Source of the DNA: Hyperoplus lanceolatus
Taxonomy: Eukaryota > Chordata > Actinopteri > Uranoscopiformes > Ammodytidae
Assembly (NCBI GenBank): GCA_026929865.2
Contig: CM049397.1
Span: 29,367,698 to 29,431,697, forward strand
Length of the DNA: 64,000 bases
Reading direction: 5' to 3'
A model generated the notes under the pieces. That model made no database searches. It worked only from the letters and a program-made list of their open reading frames with translations, and was not told the origin of the DNA. The position numbers and the translations under genes are program-made. Of the stretch, positions 12,598 through 25,000 are shown piece by piece (the first letter of the stretch is position 1; each line of letters opens with the position of its first letter).

Positions 12598-14969
12598 TTT
12601 ATTCCCCATGAGAAATGTCCCCTCAGGAATGATATAATAGAAAACTAAAGAGACAACATCATATCATATATTCCGTCACATTCTTATCACAAAAATATAT
12701 ACATTTATGATGAAGCATTTGTGTAATGCTCAAACTATATCTGAGAATGGATGAACAATCATGGCGGTGAGTTGTTGTTGTGCACTGCGGCAGTTTAAAG
12801 TGCAAAATGGAAAACAAAGGTATCTATCAAAAATTGGGCTTTTTTCTCCCACCGACTTGACACTTTTTTGACAAATTGCCCAGGTGCATCAGATTACAGT
12901 TATCCCGCCTGGCTCTGGGTGATAGGGCTGTCTCATTTTGTTGCCTCTGTGAGGCTCTGGCTTTTATGTGAGATCCAAGTTGAGGGAGCTGCCAATAGTG
13001 ATCCCCCCCTTCAAAAAAAGGGATGTGAATGATCTAGATCTCAGTATTGCAGTGTTTTTATTTTTGAGGGCATTTTGAAGAGCTTTGACTTTCCAAACAT
13101 GTCTTGGCCCTGTTAAACTTTTGAATTTAGTTTCAAAACAAATGTTTTCTTCCCTTGGTTTCAGGTAAGTTTGAATCTCTAACTTCAGCTGGATTTTATT
13201 TTTTATCGGTTGGTTTATAAACAGTTGCTCTAGTAACGTGGCCCGGTAATGTTGTCACAGTCCCCCCCCCACCCCACCCCCCCAAAGCTTTGGTTGAAGT
13301 TTTTTTTTTAATATACAAATACACATTGAAAGTGACAGACATTACCCAGATGCATGCACAGCAATCTAAACTATCAAATTCATGTGGTGCTTCACAGATA
13401 TTAATGATTTTATTGCAACAGTTTACACCATTTGGCCCCGGCCGAACTTCAATGCACTGAGCTGTTTCTGATACCCATGGTCCTTGTGTATCCGTCTGAT
13501 CTTTGTATTACTGAACAAGAGGGTTGCCCCATTTGAACATCAAAGCCAATGTCTGTGCTGTATTGCCAAAACCTTAATATGAACAGCGCTGTAGAACATT
13601 GTATGACCTCAACAGTTAGTTGGTCCATTGGTGCTAACATTAATGCAGTTTTACAGTATGTATGTTCAAAGCACTGTGAGATGTCTATTTTACACACATT
13701 TATTGCTCCATAGCAACGCTTTTGGACTGAAAATAATTAGGAAACATAACCATAAAACATTCCTGCATGTTTGTATCAGCACAACAAACCAGATCAGTTT
13801 AAATGCATATTTTTTTTAAATGGTTTGGCACACGTCTTCAAGTCATTTGCTCTACGTCAGTGAGAGATGACCATCAGGCGCCCAGGTGAGGCAAAAGGTA
13901 CAAAGCTTATAGCAATCCCGAAAATGTTTTTTTCTTAACGAGCATTTACTAAAGCAGCCCTTCTTTTTCATGCAGCTGTATGCTTGACTTTTTGTTGTGA
14001 TTGCTGATAACCCCGCACCACACAGTAATAGCTCACAGTTTTCATTAAGTAATTAAACAGCTCCGTTACACAGTCATAATGATTAATATGTTTGATAAGA
14101 ACTTTTACAAATGTGTCAAGACAACTGTTTAATTCCATGCACGTCATGCATAGATGATGGTCATCCCCCGGAGGCTTACAATGCCCCTCTGTACAGACAG
14201 AGAGAGTGGAGTGTTAACTGCTTGTCCAGCCAATTTCCAGCCAGTTACCTGTCCGTCAAGACATCAGCATCTTCCTCTCGAGAGCTGTTAACCTGCTTCA
14301 CCCTGCTCTGCCCCTCTCAGACTGAAGCCCTGCAGCTTGGGAATATATCCACTCATATGACATGCAGCTCTCTGCAAACCCTTATATCTGTTTCTTAAGT
14401 TCCCAAGGGGTGTTCGAACGATGTTGCACCACAACACTGTGCACTCAAGAACGGCACATCACGACGTTCCAGTCTCAGAAGTAACATTTTCTGCAATGTC
14501 CCCACAATATTTTTAAGATTTCTTTCTACTGGTTTATAATAGAATGCATGGGTACACTGGACGAATACAGAACTGGACAGTCACTACACTTCTCTCTATA
14601 GCTGCCACCACACTGCTCAGATGCACATAGTTAATGAATACTAAATGTATTATGAATAGTGATATGTATAGTCGGCCGTCCCCATCCAACACAATGCTGT
14701 CTCTTAGTGTGTGAGGTTCCGTTGTCCTTGAAACTCTGTGTTAGTTGTCGGGATGTCCCTGACGACTCCAAGACAAATGCTCGTACATGTGGCGTTCTTG
14801 GTCATTCAAGTTCTAATGCAGTCATATGTTTGCCTGTTTAACAGCAGTGATTGTCTTGTTGTTGTTTTTTTCATTTATTTTGTTGTTCTTTTTTTAAGTA
14901 TATTTCCTCAAGTTACCTTCCTGTCAGACAGCCTTTAGTTGGTGGTCAAGGCTGAAAATGCTGCCGTTC
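12598..14969 (-). other. Candidate cabp7 3' UTR, end unresolved
   Basis: This is the sequence downstream of the stop. Sense-strand AATAAA hexamers occur at 14874-14879, only about 95 nt after the stop, and at 12598-12603. The latter is followed by T/G-rich sequence, which suits a cleavage site and a 3' UTR of roughly 2.4 kb. No convincing ORF lies here. The real end needs transcript data. Confidence 0.25.
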
Positions 14970-15100
14970 CTATTTCATGCCGCTCCGCAGCACCTGATTG
15001 GCTGCGATGAGCATAACGCTGATGATGAAAGCGATGGCAAAGGCGCAAATGAGGCTCTTGCGAACGCAGGTTTGCTTGACCTGCTGCGTCGGGCTGGAAC
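14970..15100 (-). CDS. cabp7: cabp7 coding exon 5 (C-terminal membrane anchor and stop)
   Basis: The acceptor is CTCCTCTCAG. The exon encodes [15 protein letters not shown], then the transmembrane segment [20 protein letters not shown], and ends LRSGMK and TAG. This tail is almost invariant among calneurons and is the strongest single identification in the window. A longer open frame over the same bases is a different, non-coding frame. Confidence 0.97.
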
Positions 15101-17783
15101 CTGAGAGGAGAGAAAAAATAATAATAATAACAAATTAACCGAAGTTCCATTGAATCAGCTGTTATAAATTGCTTGAAAGCTATCTGATGGTTATTTCTGA
15201 ATGAAAGAGCTCGTCGCAATAACATGAACACAATTATATGAGATGAGCACTGGCAAGAGGATTTGTTTTCACACCTGTACACTGCGTAACGACATCTAGA
15301 TTGAAATGTTGATTGGAGTTTCAGAACAGCAAATAAATGGATTGATGCCTGACTGGCATGTAAAAGGATATTCATTAAAATCGCTGCAATAAAAGGTTCA
15401 GTATACCTGCGGAATCCTCAGCAGCAAAGCAAAATGTTCAATAGATTTTGTCTCTGTTGTACCTTATTTGTGTCCTTGTTTCAAAATGCTTAAGATTGAT
15501 CTTTATTTCCTCCAGAGGTCATTTCGTCGCATCTTCTTTCAACACAGCAACAAGATTTCCTCATTGTAATTCATATAATGGGTTCAAAATTGCTCCAGCC
15601 ATCATTAGAACTATACTTTAGATTATTGATCATAAAAAAGCTAATCATCCTCCATCCATAACCTGTTTGTGTAAATTGAAAATAAAAAGGAAAATTGCTC
15701 CTTTTGAAACAGCAAATTGCCATTTTCAGTTAATCCTATTTATGTTGTAATGAACATGGTGCAATACACTTTTTCACTCAGGACATTTTCCCTCTACTTT
15801 TAACTCAGTTTGGGATTTCCTGCATTTTTGACAATGACTTTCAAATGAGCTCCAGAGACCAGGGTTCTCCCTGCAGAGTCTCTGTGGGCGGATGGAGCTT
15901 AAGCGATAGTGTAGTCATGTTTTTTTGGGGGGTGAGGAGAAAGCAAGGACGGAGAGGGAACAAATGACATTTTACACAGTTGCTCAAATTACAAAGAAGC
16001 TGCCTATGAGGGCAGGGGCATAGGCTGCTGATAACTGGCTGGAGTACATTACGATCTAGTGCGGCTGCTGATGTGAGAAATTGGAATCTCTGCTGTTTGA
16101 ACAACACAGTTCTCTCTGTGTGTAATTGGCGGGCTGCGGTGGTGGCAATACGCTACAACTGAGGAATGCTGATCAGGTTTGCAGGAGCCGCTCGAGTCCT
16201 GACAATCCCAAAGCCATCAGCACTCCTTTGATGTGATGGGAGATTTAAAACACATCGCTAAAAGCTACAGTTGCATTTTAAAGTTTTTCTTTTACCCAAA
16301 TCACAAGCCCTAGCGGTATCTAGCCATATGAATAGTCCCCTTCCGACGTTGATATAGTGACAGTTAATTGAATTTGTTTGCTGTTCTCCAAGCCTAAATA
16401 AACTTAAATCTGGAAGAAATGTAAAGGAAGGGACATCCTGTTAGTTTGACGGTCAAGATGCAAAATAACTGCAAAGTGAGACACACGTACTGTGTATGTC
16501 AGCAAAGTGTATCTCTATAGGCAAAATACTGCCAGATTTGTGTGTTTTTGTTTCGATTGTTTTTGTCATTTGAGTCAATTGGCCCTTTGGTATTGATATC
16601 CACTGATAAAAAAGGAACATGACATCTTCCGGTTACCGATCAGTGACAGCATTCAGCAGTCGTCTGCTAAAACATAGGAGGTTCTTGCTTACTGTCTATA
16701 TCCACCTGGCATTCCCCAGGGTTGGCTATGTGGTTCTCCTCAGTCATGATGATGTTCTCAATGTCTTTCATGGAGAGGTGGTCGCAGAAGGTGTCGTACA
16801 GGAGCCTCTTCAGCTCCTCAACTGTTAACTTCTGCATGTCACACTGGAGACACACACAAATGCAAACAAAGGCAGTTACACACACATCCATGTATGTTAT
16901 ACCAAAGTTTAACAGAGTTGTATTATGTATATTGAGGTCATTTATTTAGGTAAAACCACACTATAAAAATACTCCATTGCAGGTAACAGTCCTGCATGCA
17001 ACATTTTAACTGTATAACGGTACAGAAGTATTATCAACAAAACGTAAAACTACACACTATGGAATATGTCTCTTTTGTCAGTTTCATACTAATTCTAGTT
17101 AAATATTTGGATTATAATGTGATTGCCAATCATTAGCATGAGAGCAGCTTTTTAAAGAGTATTTGGCACACCTACACTTTGCCTCATAAAGTACCTCAAA
17201 CTTTAGATTTTGAGCATGTGCTTAGCTCTATTCTACCTCTGGCATTATTCAAACTCTGCGTTAAAAATAAACCAAGAATCCAAAACTAAAAGCAAATATG
17301 CCCAATCCACGATCTGTGTCTTTTTTGGAAAGCTTGTACGCATTACTCACATTCAGCTCACTCTGACCCGAGCTCATCAGTGTGACCGGAGGCTTTACGT
17401 GATCAATCCAGCAGCAGATGCTTGTTACTACGATTCACATACAGTGTGAAGCTATGCAGCCTTGGCATCTGTCCCTGGGGTTTTCTGACTCTCTCAGCAG
17501 GTGTCTTTGGTTGCGCTTCTTTATTCGTACCATGACTGCACTGAGAATTCCCATAAATCCCTCTGCTTTCACACTCAATTTGGAGTCTCACTTTCTGACA
17601 GCCGCTGTGACGCTGTTATCACCTAACTACAACAAAGACTGCGTTGACACTCCCTCCCTCCCCATTAATTTGATTCCACTGTCAAAGCAGAGCAGTTGGT
17701 TATCTAATGAGGTATCCGTAAATAAATTGATGTCTATTTTACATAAAGATTGACTTTAATGTTTGCAGTAATAAGACAGTCCG

Positions 17784-17837
<54 letters not shown>

Positions 17838-18791
17838 CAGGAGGGGGGTAGATATCGAGTCAAAGTCTTGATGAATCACACACTGTTCTTAAGGGAATCC
17901 AAACCTCTCCAAGATTAAAATCCTCCCATTAACGCGCCAGCAGATGTGGCAATTAAAACTGCTTTTCCTTTTAAAGTCGTACAGGGTCTAAATGTTTCTG
18001 CGCTCGGAGGGTTTGCCACAGCTGTGACTAGTGCTGTCAGGCAGGAATGAGTGAATAATGAGCACCTTCCAAAACACTGAGTCAAAGTCAGTGCCGCTAA
18101 ACTTATCTGGCATCCCAGCCGCCGTCAGCTTTGGGCCCAGAAGAGTGACAAACTCCTCAAAGTCCACCTGGCCATCACCTGCGGACAAGAGGAACAGTTG
18201 GTGTATGTTGTGGCTGGGTGTAGTCACTACTATGTGGGCAAAGAAAAGTATAAATTGCTTCTGTGCTTTCTAATTTAAAGGTGGAGTCTGTGATTCTGGA
18301 GAACGATTGTTGTCAAAATCACTTTTTGTACAAAATCAGTGAATATCTTCTATTATCCACTATACCTGTCAGTACTGTGTGTGCGCTGAAATAAAATCTG
18401 GTGTTAATACACAGCCTAGGCTCTGTAAATTGGTCTGTAAACAAAGGGTGCCACCGTAGCTAGCGGCTTGCCCGTTTACAGGGCCTAGGCTGTGTATTAA
18501 CAATGGATGTTTGGTGCAGCGCATGTGTACACGGCAGGGACAGTTGGCAGATTGTGAGGAGATATTCACTGATTTTGGCAACAAGCGTTCTCCAGACCTC
18601 TAAAATAAAAATGCAATCCAAGCTGTGTGTTTGCCTCACCGTCCATGTCCAGTCTCTGGATGATGACTTCCAGCTCCACCTCGTTTGGCATGTAGCCCAA
18701 GGAACGCATGGCCATTCCCAGCTCCTGCTTTGAGATGTACCCATTCCCATCACGATCAAACACTTTGAAGGCCTCCCGAATCTCTGCAGAG

Positions 18792-18855
<64 letters not shown>

Positions 18856-21800
18856 AATCAGCTGAAGTCCTACAGCAGCGCAGGGTGAGAAAGTGGGAAA
18901 TGTTCCACGCAACAAAGACACATTTGTTATGCCTGCATCAATGCTTGAGTCATGGTTGTATATGGGGGTTGGCAGCTCAGGAAAACAAATTCCACCAGTA
19001 AAATGACAAACAACAACAAAAACAAGCCAGAATAAAATAAATGCCCTTGTACAAAGAGCAGAGAATAGGACAAAGTGTCCTTATTTTAAAATCTATGCGA
19101 ATAAATCAAACCTATGAAGTCTTACTCGGTTGTTTGCAAAAAAAAAAATCAATGTCTCAAGAATATGTTCTGCTTTCATACCAGGTGGCGTAAAAGTGTT
19201 GCATTCTGGAAGTTGCATTTCTTAGATTCCCATCAGTCCAAAAAAAATGTCTTAGAAAGAGAGACAAATAAATGGCAAAAAAAGTTCAAATAAGATTTAA
19301 AAAATGTACCACCACCTAAAAATTGATTGTAGCCTTATGTGCAAAAGTTGACATTGAAAACTTATAACAATGTCAAAGTATAACTGCTACTGCCATCCAC
19401 TGACAAGCTTATTTTAAAGCTAATGTCACTTCAAAAAAAATTCTCTAACCATGGTAAATAAATAGTAACCATGTTTGTCACAAGAGGCGACGCACCTAAT
19501 CCAACCTAATCTGAGTTATTATTGATCATTTATTGGTCAAGAGAGAGTGGGTATGATATGTATGTTTCACTGGCACAGTTAAATTAGTTGAATGTGTAAG
19601 AACTGCATAGGCTCCAATATTATGGCTTGGTTGTTTCCCTATGGGGTTATGAAAGAAAGATCATTTGAAAAGGCGAGACCATCTCCAATGTTTTAATTAA
19701 GATGTATCAAAAATCGTTCCCTCTCAACTTTAGTTTATTCTCTTAAAAGAGAGTCGAATCCACTCATTGATCAGAATTCAATTGAGAATGAGTTTTTTCG
19801 GCTTTTTCGGCTGATAATGATGTTTTAGAAAATAGATTTTCTTCGTGAAGTGATACTAAAACGTCTAATTTGGAATTGGCACCAGCTAAAAGAGGCCACT
19901 TCAAGTCTGCTGTTTGAAGCTAATCTGTGTCTGTGGAAGATTACTGCTTTCTCCCTTTTCTATTTTTATTTTTTGGATGCTATGCTATTGGTGTACTTTT
20001 GATGGATGTGTAATACATTGTGTGTTGCCAATAACAAGTTGGGTTTAGAAGCCTCCAAGTCCATTAAATCCTCCACTGGGAGATTATTCTGCTCTGGGGT
20101 TTGGAGCAGTGATTGAATTGTTGGTGTGGGCTGATCAGTGATTTAGTTTTCATCCATAACATATGTTTATTTTTTAAGTAGCTGACCTGTCTCTTAGGGC
20201 TAGGCTGACATGTTGGATCTCACATGTACTTTCCAGTTCATGCAACACACTGCCTCAAACATTTGCTACATTGTGAAGTAGAGAACTCAAATTATTACAG
20301 AGTGTAGACAATTCTCTTGTGAATCCCTAAGACTTTATGGAAGTCTAACAATAAACCACTGGAGTTCTCCTTTAAAGGTGCACTGCATAATAAAGTGTAT
20401 GTTGGTGTCAACTAGTGGTGAAAGTTCTAGATTACAACACTCTATTGCTAACCCCTCCCAAACAGGAAATGTACAGAAGCTACGGTGGCCTTTCATGGAA
20501 AAAAAGCTAGTTACTAAAGATGGCATCATCCACCACTGCCTCAAATCTTTCCACACAATCAAGTGATGAGGTGAAGAGGTATTTAGTTTACTTCTTCTTG
20601 CATTTCCCCAGGACGCCCACTATATATAAAAAAGCCTTTATGTTTGTCTGTTCTGTGCTCCTGTAGAAACATGGCAGTGTGCCACGCTACAAGGGTGATT
20701 CTAAGATGATTAAAATACCAACTTATGAATATTATATTCCATTTCTACCAAGTCTGTTGTGGAAAAAACACCAATTCCTTTTACACACTGCACCTTTAAC
20801 ACAACTCTATAGTGGAAACAACTGAAGTAATGAGCTTTATTATTATAGGCAGCAGTTAGTTTGAGATAAACAGAAGAGAAACTATAGGGCCATGATAACA
20901 AAGAAAACCGCCTCATCGACAGAAGCTCTAACCTGAGTCAAATAAAATCCAATTAAAATACGTCACCGTATTGGACACACAGTTTGAGCTCTGAGAAGCA
21001 CAATGAAATAAAGAGCCATGATCTCTACACAGTCAATCTTTAAGGTGGTAATTGGTCAATTCAGCCAGATTGCAATCTCGACCACATTCTGTGCTTGTTT
21101 ACTCTTCGCCGGTGACTGGATCCCTTCATTCACAAGCAAGTCTCCTACAGCTTTGGACTTGACAGGTATGTGCGTCACGCGCCTGATTAGCACGCAAAAT
21201 ATCTGTAATCTCTCCAATCTAGCATGAGTTGGAATCAGAAACAATCAGTGTCATAAAGGCTGGAATTATAGATCAGGTAAAAGAAAAGATATGTAAAAAA
21301 GAATCCTAAAAAAATTGTACAATGGGTTTTGAATGAATGATGACAACAAACCAAGAAGAAAAATGCCTTTGCTAATTAATGCATGACCCGTCTCTGTCAC
21401 AGAAGTGACTGACTTCTCGTTATGGAGAAATACAAATAAATATGTGAAATTTAAAAGACTTTTCTCTCCCTCTCAGTTCACAGGCAATTAGCTGTTGTTA
21501 AGTTACTGATGTGTTATACCAAACCAACTCTATCAATCCACTGCAAAAGCCCCAAGTCTTGTAAATGGGAATTGCTGCTCCGGGGATTTGTGTCAGAATG
21601 AAATGTGACTAATGGGCTGAGCCGCTAGTCACAATCCACAGCGTGACAGTCTGTGACAAATATTACAGTCGGGAAAAAACAAACGCCAAAAAAATATCAA
21701 TGATGGCAGGAAGGAAACTGTGTTTCGTTCCATGCATAACATGGTAGCACGGCTCCAGGAAATAGTTTGGCGTAATCAAGTACATGTCCACAGAATAGAA

Positions 21801-21965
21801 AGCATGCCATAGGGAAGTGGATAATACTTGGCAACCATATATCCCCATGGATCACATCTGGGCAAACCGAGCAGAGTGACATTAATAGAAGCTATTTTTC
21901 ACATTGCTTTTCCCCACAAAAATGTCTTGCTTGAGATACAACTATGAATCATTTAGAACCTACAG

Positions 21966-22000
<35 letters not shown>

Positions 22001-25000
22001 TTCCCCCCTTCCCTGGTATGATCATGTTGTTTTTATAATATCTGCACCTGAGGTCCCCGCTCCATTTGTTTTCTTTGGAAAGAGAAACTTTACCGGCAGA
22101 CACCAGCTGCAAAAGAAAACAACATGTTGCGGCCACGCAGGAGGCAAACACACTCTTAAATAAGGTGCCAAAACACTTTCAGCAAATACTCTTTCTCCCA
22201 TGAACGTCGTATTTATTGTACAAAAGGCCAAGGGGAGCAAAACATCCCGACTGCTGACTGGTGTAAACAGTACAAATAAAAAGTTTTTGTTGTGTAATAA
22301 ATTATGAGTAAAACTTGTTGCGGGATGGTTTTCTCTGTCGCAGTCCCATTCACTGGATACAAATGCCTCAGTGTTGCATGGGACAGAAATACTATAAATG
22401 GTGTATCAAATCCAGTGAGCTATACAGTCGTAAAGCTGAAATACTGCATAGCCATCAAACATGTGTTATGAGCACCACTTGGCTCTGCTTTAAAGGGCCT
22501 AAAGGGGAAACAGATTACTACTCTAACTAACAAGTAAAACAGCCCACTCCAATTCATCAAAGCAGCAAGACTAATTATCCTCCAAAACTATTTTTTTACA
22601 AACTCTTTAGAGTTTATCCATCATTATTGTCCTCAGGAGAGACAACTATATTATCCCATTTTCACTTTCCTCTGTCAGCCCGCAATGTGCCAAGTACACA
22701 TGCATTGCTCCACAGGGACTCAATAGTAATTGAGAAACTGCCTCAGTCAAAATCCCAAAATGTTCTCTCTCCCTGAATATGAATGAATGCTCTGGCAAAA
22801 AAATTGTAATTGCTCTGATATTGCTGTATGCCTTAACGGATTAAATAAATTACCCAGCCCAATCAAGGGGAGGCAGTTGGGAAAAAATGTAACCAGCGCT
22901 TAGTCACATAGCCTTAAAAATAAATGGATCTGGATATGAGGCAAAGAAGCAACATGGGGTCAGTCAGTATAGCTACAATTCTCTTTCATGTTTTCAAACC
23001 TAATTAAAGAAAAAATCAGCAGACAGTGAAAGGCGGTTTGACTTCTTCACACTGTTGGCTGAATTCATCATATCATACAACTGTTGCATATTACACCGGT
23101 TAAACAATTCCTGCTGGATCTCATATTATGTCCTTTAATTATAGTGTAGATTAAATTAAATATAACATTGGCTAGGACTTCTCATTATTAACTAATCTTA
23201 TGATTATTATTGTCTGATGGATACAATCAGAGAAAGTAATAAAAATAGCAAAACAATAGATTCCAGAATCTTCTTGATCTCCAGGTAATATTGCTTTCCC
23301 CTCTTCCCCCCTCTCTCTCTTTCTCTGATGCTCCTCTTGGAGAATAAATTCATCAGTGTGCTCCCACGGCTCATAATATTTTGTTGTATTGCTTTTCCTT
23401 TGTTTTTATCTCAGGTCTGACTATAGCCTGCCAGTACTTCCTGTAATTGGTCTAATTATGTTTTTTTTCACACTAGAAAACAAACCAAAACATTGTTAAA
23501 TGTGATTGTATCTTTACTGTGATCAGGGGGAAGGTTTCAGACCTTTAATTTAGCTTTTTAAATCAGAAAAAGGTAGGCGTGAAACACCTTGTTGGTTGAT
23601 TTTCTACCCACTGGCCTAATCAATTTATTGACTAACCGTCTCATTATATGTGATGGGTTTTCTTTTCTTTTTCTTTTCTGTTTTTTATTATTTAAAGCTC
23701 CAATATGTTTTTTGATTTGCACTTGGGGATAACAAGTTTTAAGTTCATTTTAAAGTTAAGTTCATTTTATCAAACACACGCAAAATACAGGAGCAGTTTT
23801 TGGCAACAACTGTCTTATTAAACATCCAATGGACGTGGAGCATCATTTATCATCCAAGTCACTTTACTGGCCAGCTGGCAAATGCCCTGTTCTGCTGTCT
23901 CTTATGGGAGATTAACTGACTCTTTATTTGCTTAATGCTCCACTTTGTTTCCAAGCTATTCACTTACTTTGTCCATCTGTCATTTGGTGCTGTGCAGGTA
24001 GTTAGGGAAAGTGCAGAGTCAGGATATAATTGTCTTCTGGTTTGTTCCTACACCTACTGCAACCTCTTCCACATCAAACACTGTCATTTGATCCCCTTGT
24101 TAAAGGCACAGTGCAAAAAGTAATGTTGTCAAGTTTGTTAGATTACATTTATAACTTCTAATCACATAAAAGTAAGATATGTGAACGATATTCATCACTG
24201 CAAAATGTTATGAACGCTTTGGCTTTTCCAGTATCACTTTCTGCACAAGTTACATTTATATTTCTTCATTACTCTATAAGATATGATTTCTGTTTTAGAT
24301 ATACAGTACTCAGAAGCTGCTGTTGTGGCATCACCTACTCGGGCTCCAGAGGGGCGGAGTGAATATCATCATTGAAAGCATATGCTATTTGCTTTGATGT
24401 AGCCAGGTGCTTGTTGGCCTTCCAAGATGCAATGCCACGCTGTCCCTCTGTGGCGTGTTCTGACAGAGGATGAAAAGGCCCAAGTTTAAGAATGTGAGCT
24501 GCTGTGAGAGCTTAGCATCTAAAGCTCAACTGCCACAAGAGAACGGTGCAGTGTAGTGTACTCTCAATGCATTGCTCTTCTCCGCACACTGTTGTATATC
24601 AATGAAGTGTGTACTGTGGCTCATTGCCAGGCTCGGCCCTGGGCCTAGGCAGTATAGGCAAATGCTAGGGGCGCATCCATCCGCAGGGGGCGCCGCTACA
24701 AAAAAAAAAAAAAAAAAAAAAAATGGGCTACCAAAACTTTATTTTAATTTGTTTTACTAATACTGTTAATACTATCATTTCAAAATATGAGTTAAGCTTA
24801 ACATATGACAACTACTGAGGATAGACAAACTATAAAACAAATTGAAGCGCCCCCCTCTCCTCCGATAGACTCTTCCAGATTTCTGGCGATCAGCCAGGTA
24901 ACGGTAACTTCACCGGTCGGAACCGGAAGGAAAGAGCGCACACCATGTCAAAATGACAAAAGCTCTCTCGTGCCAAGGGAATACTGAGAAGGAAAAGAAG

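Larger units (their letters stand above)
18854..24619 (-). other. Distal part of cabp7 intron 1
   Basis: Apart from the MITE at 20376-20795 and a GT run near 21967, I see unique-looking AT-rich sequence and no exon-like frame. Confidence 0.6.

Noticed and set aside
14935..15375. 146-codon minus-strand ORF
   Set aside because: It overlaps cabp7 exon 5 in the wrong frame; the correct frame gives the invariant calneuron membrane anchor.
18460..18921. Minus-strand ORFs with long VCVCVC stretches
   Set aside because: They are translations of the TG repeat running into shadow or true frames of exon 2; only the spliced exon is supported.
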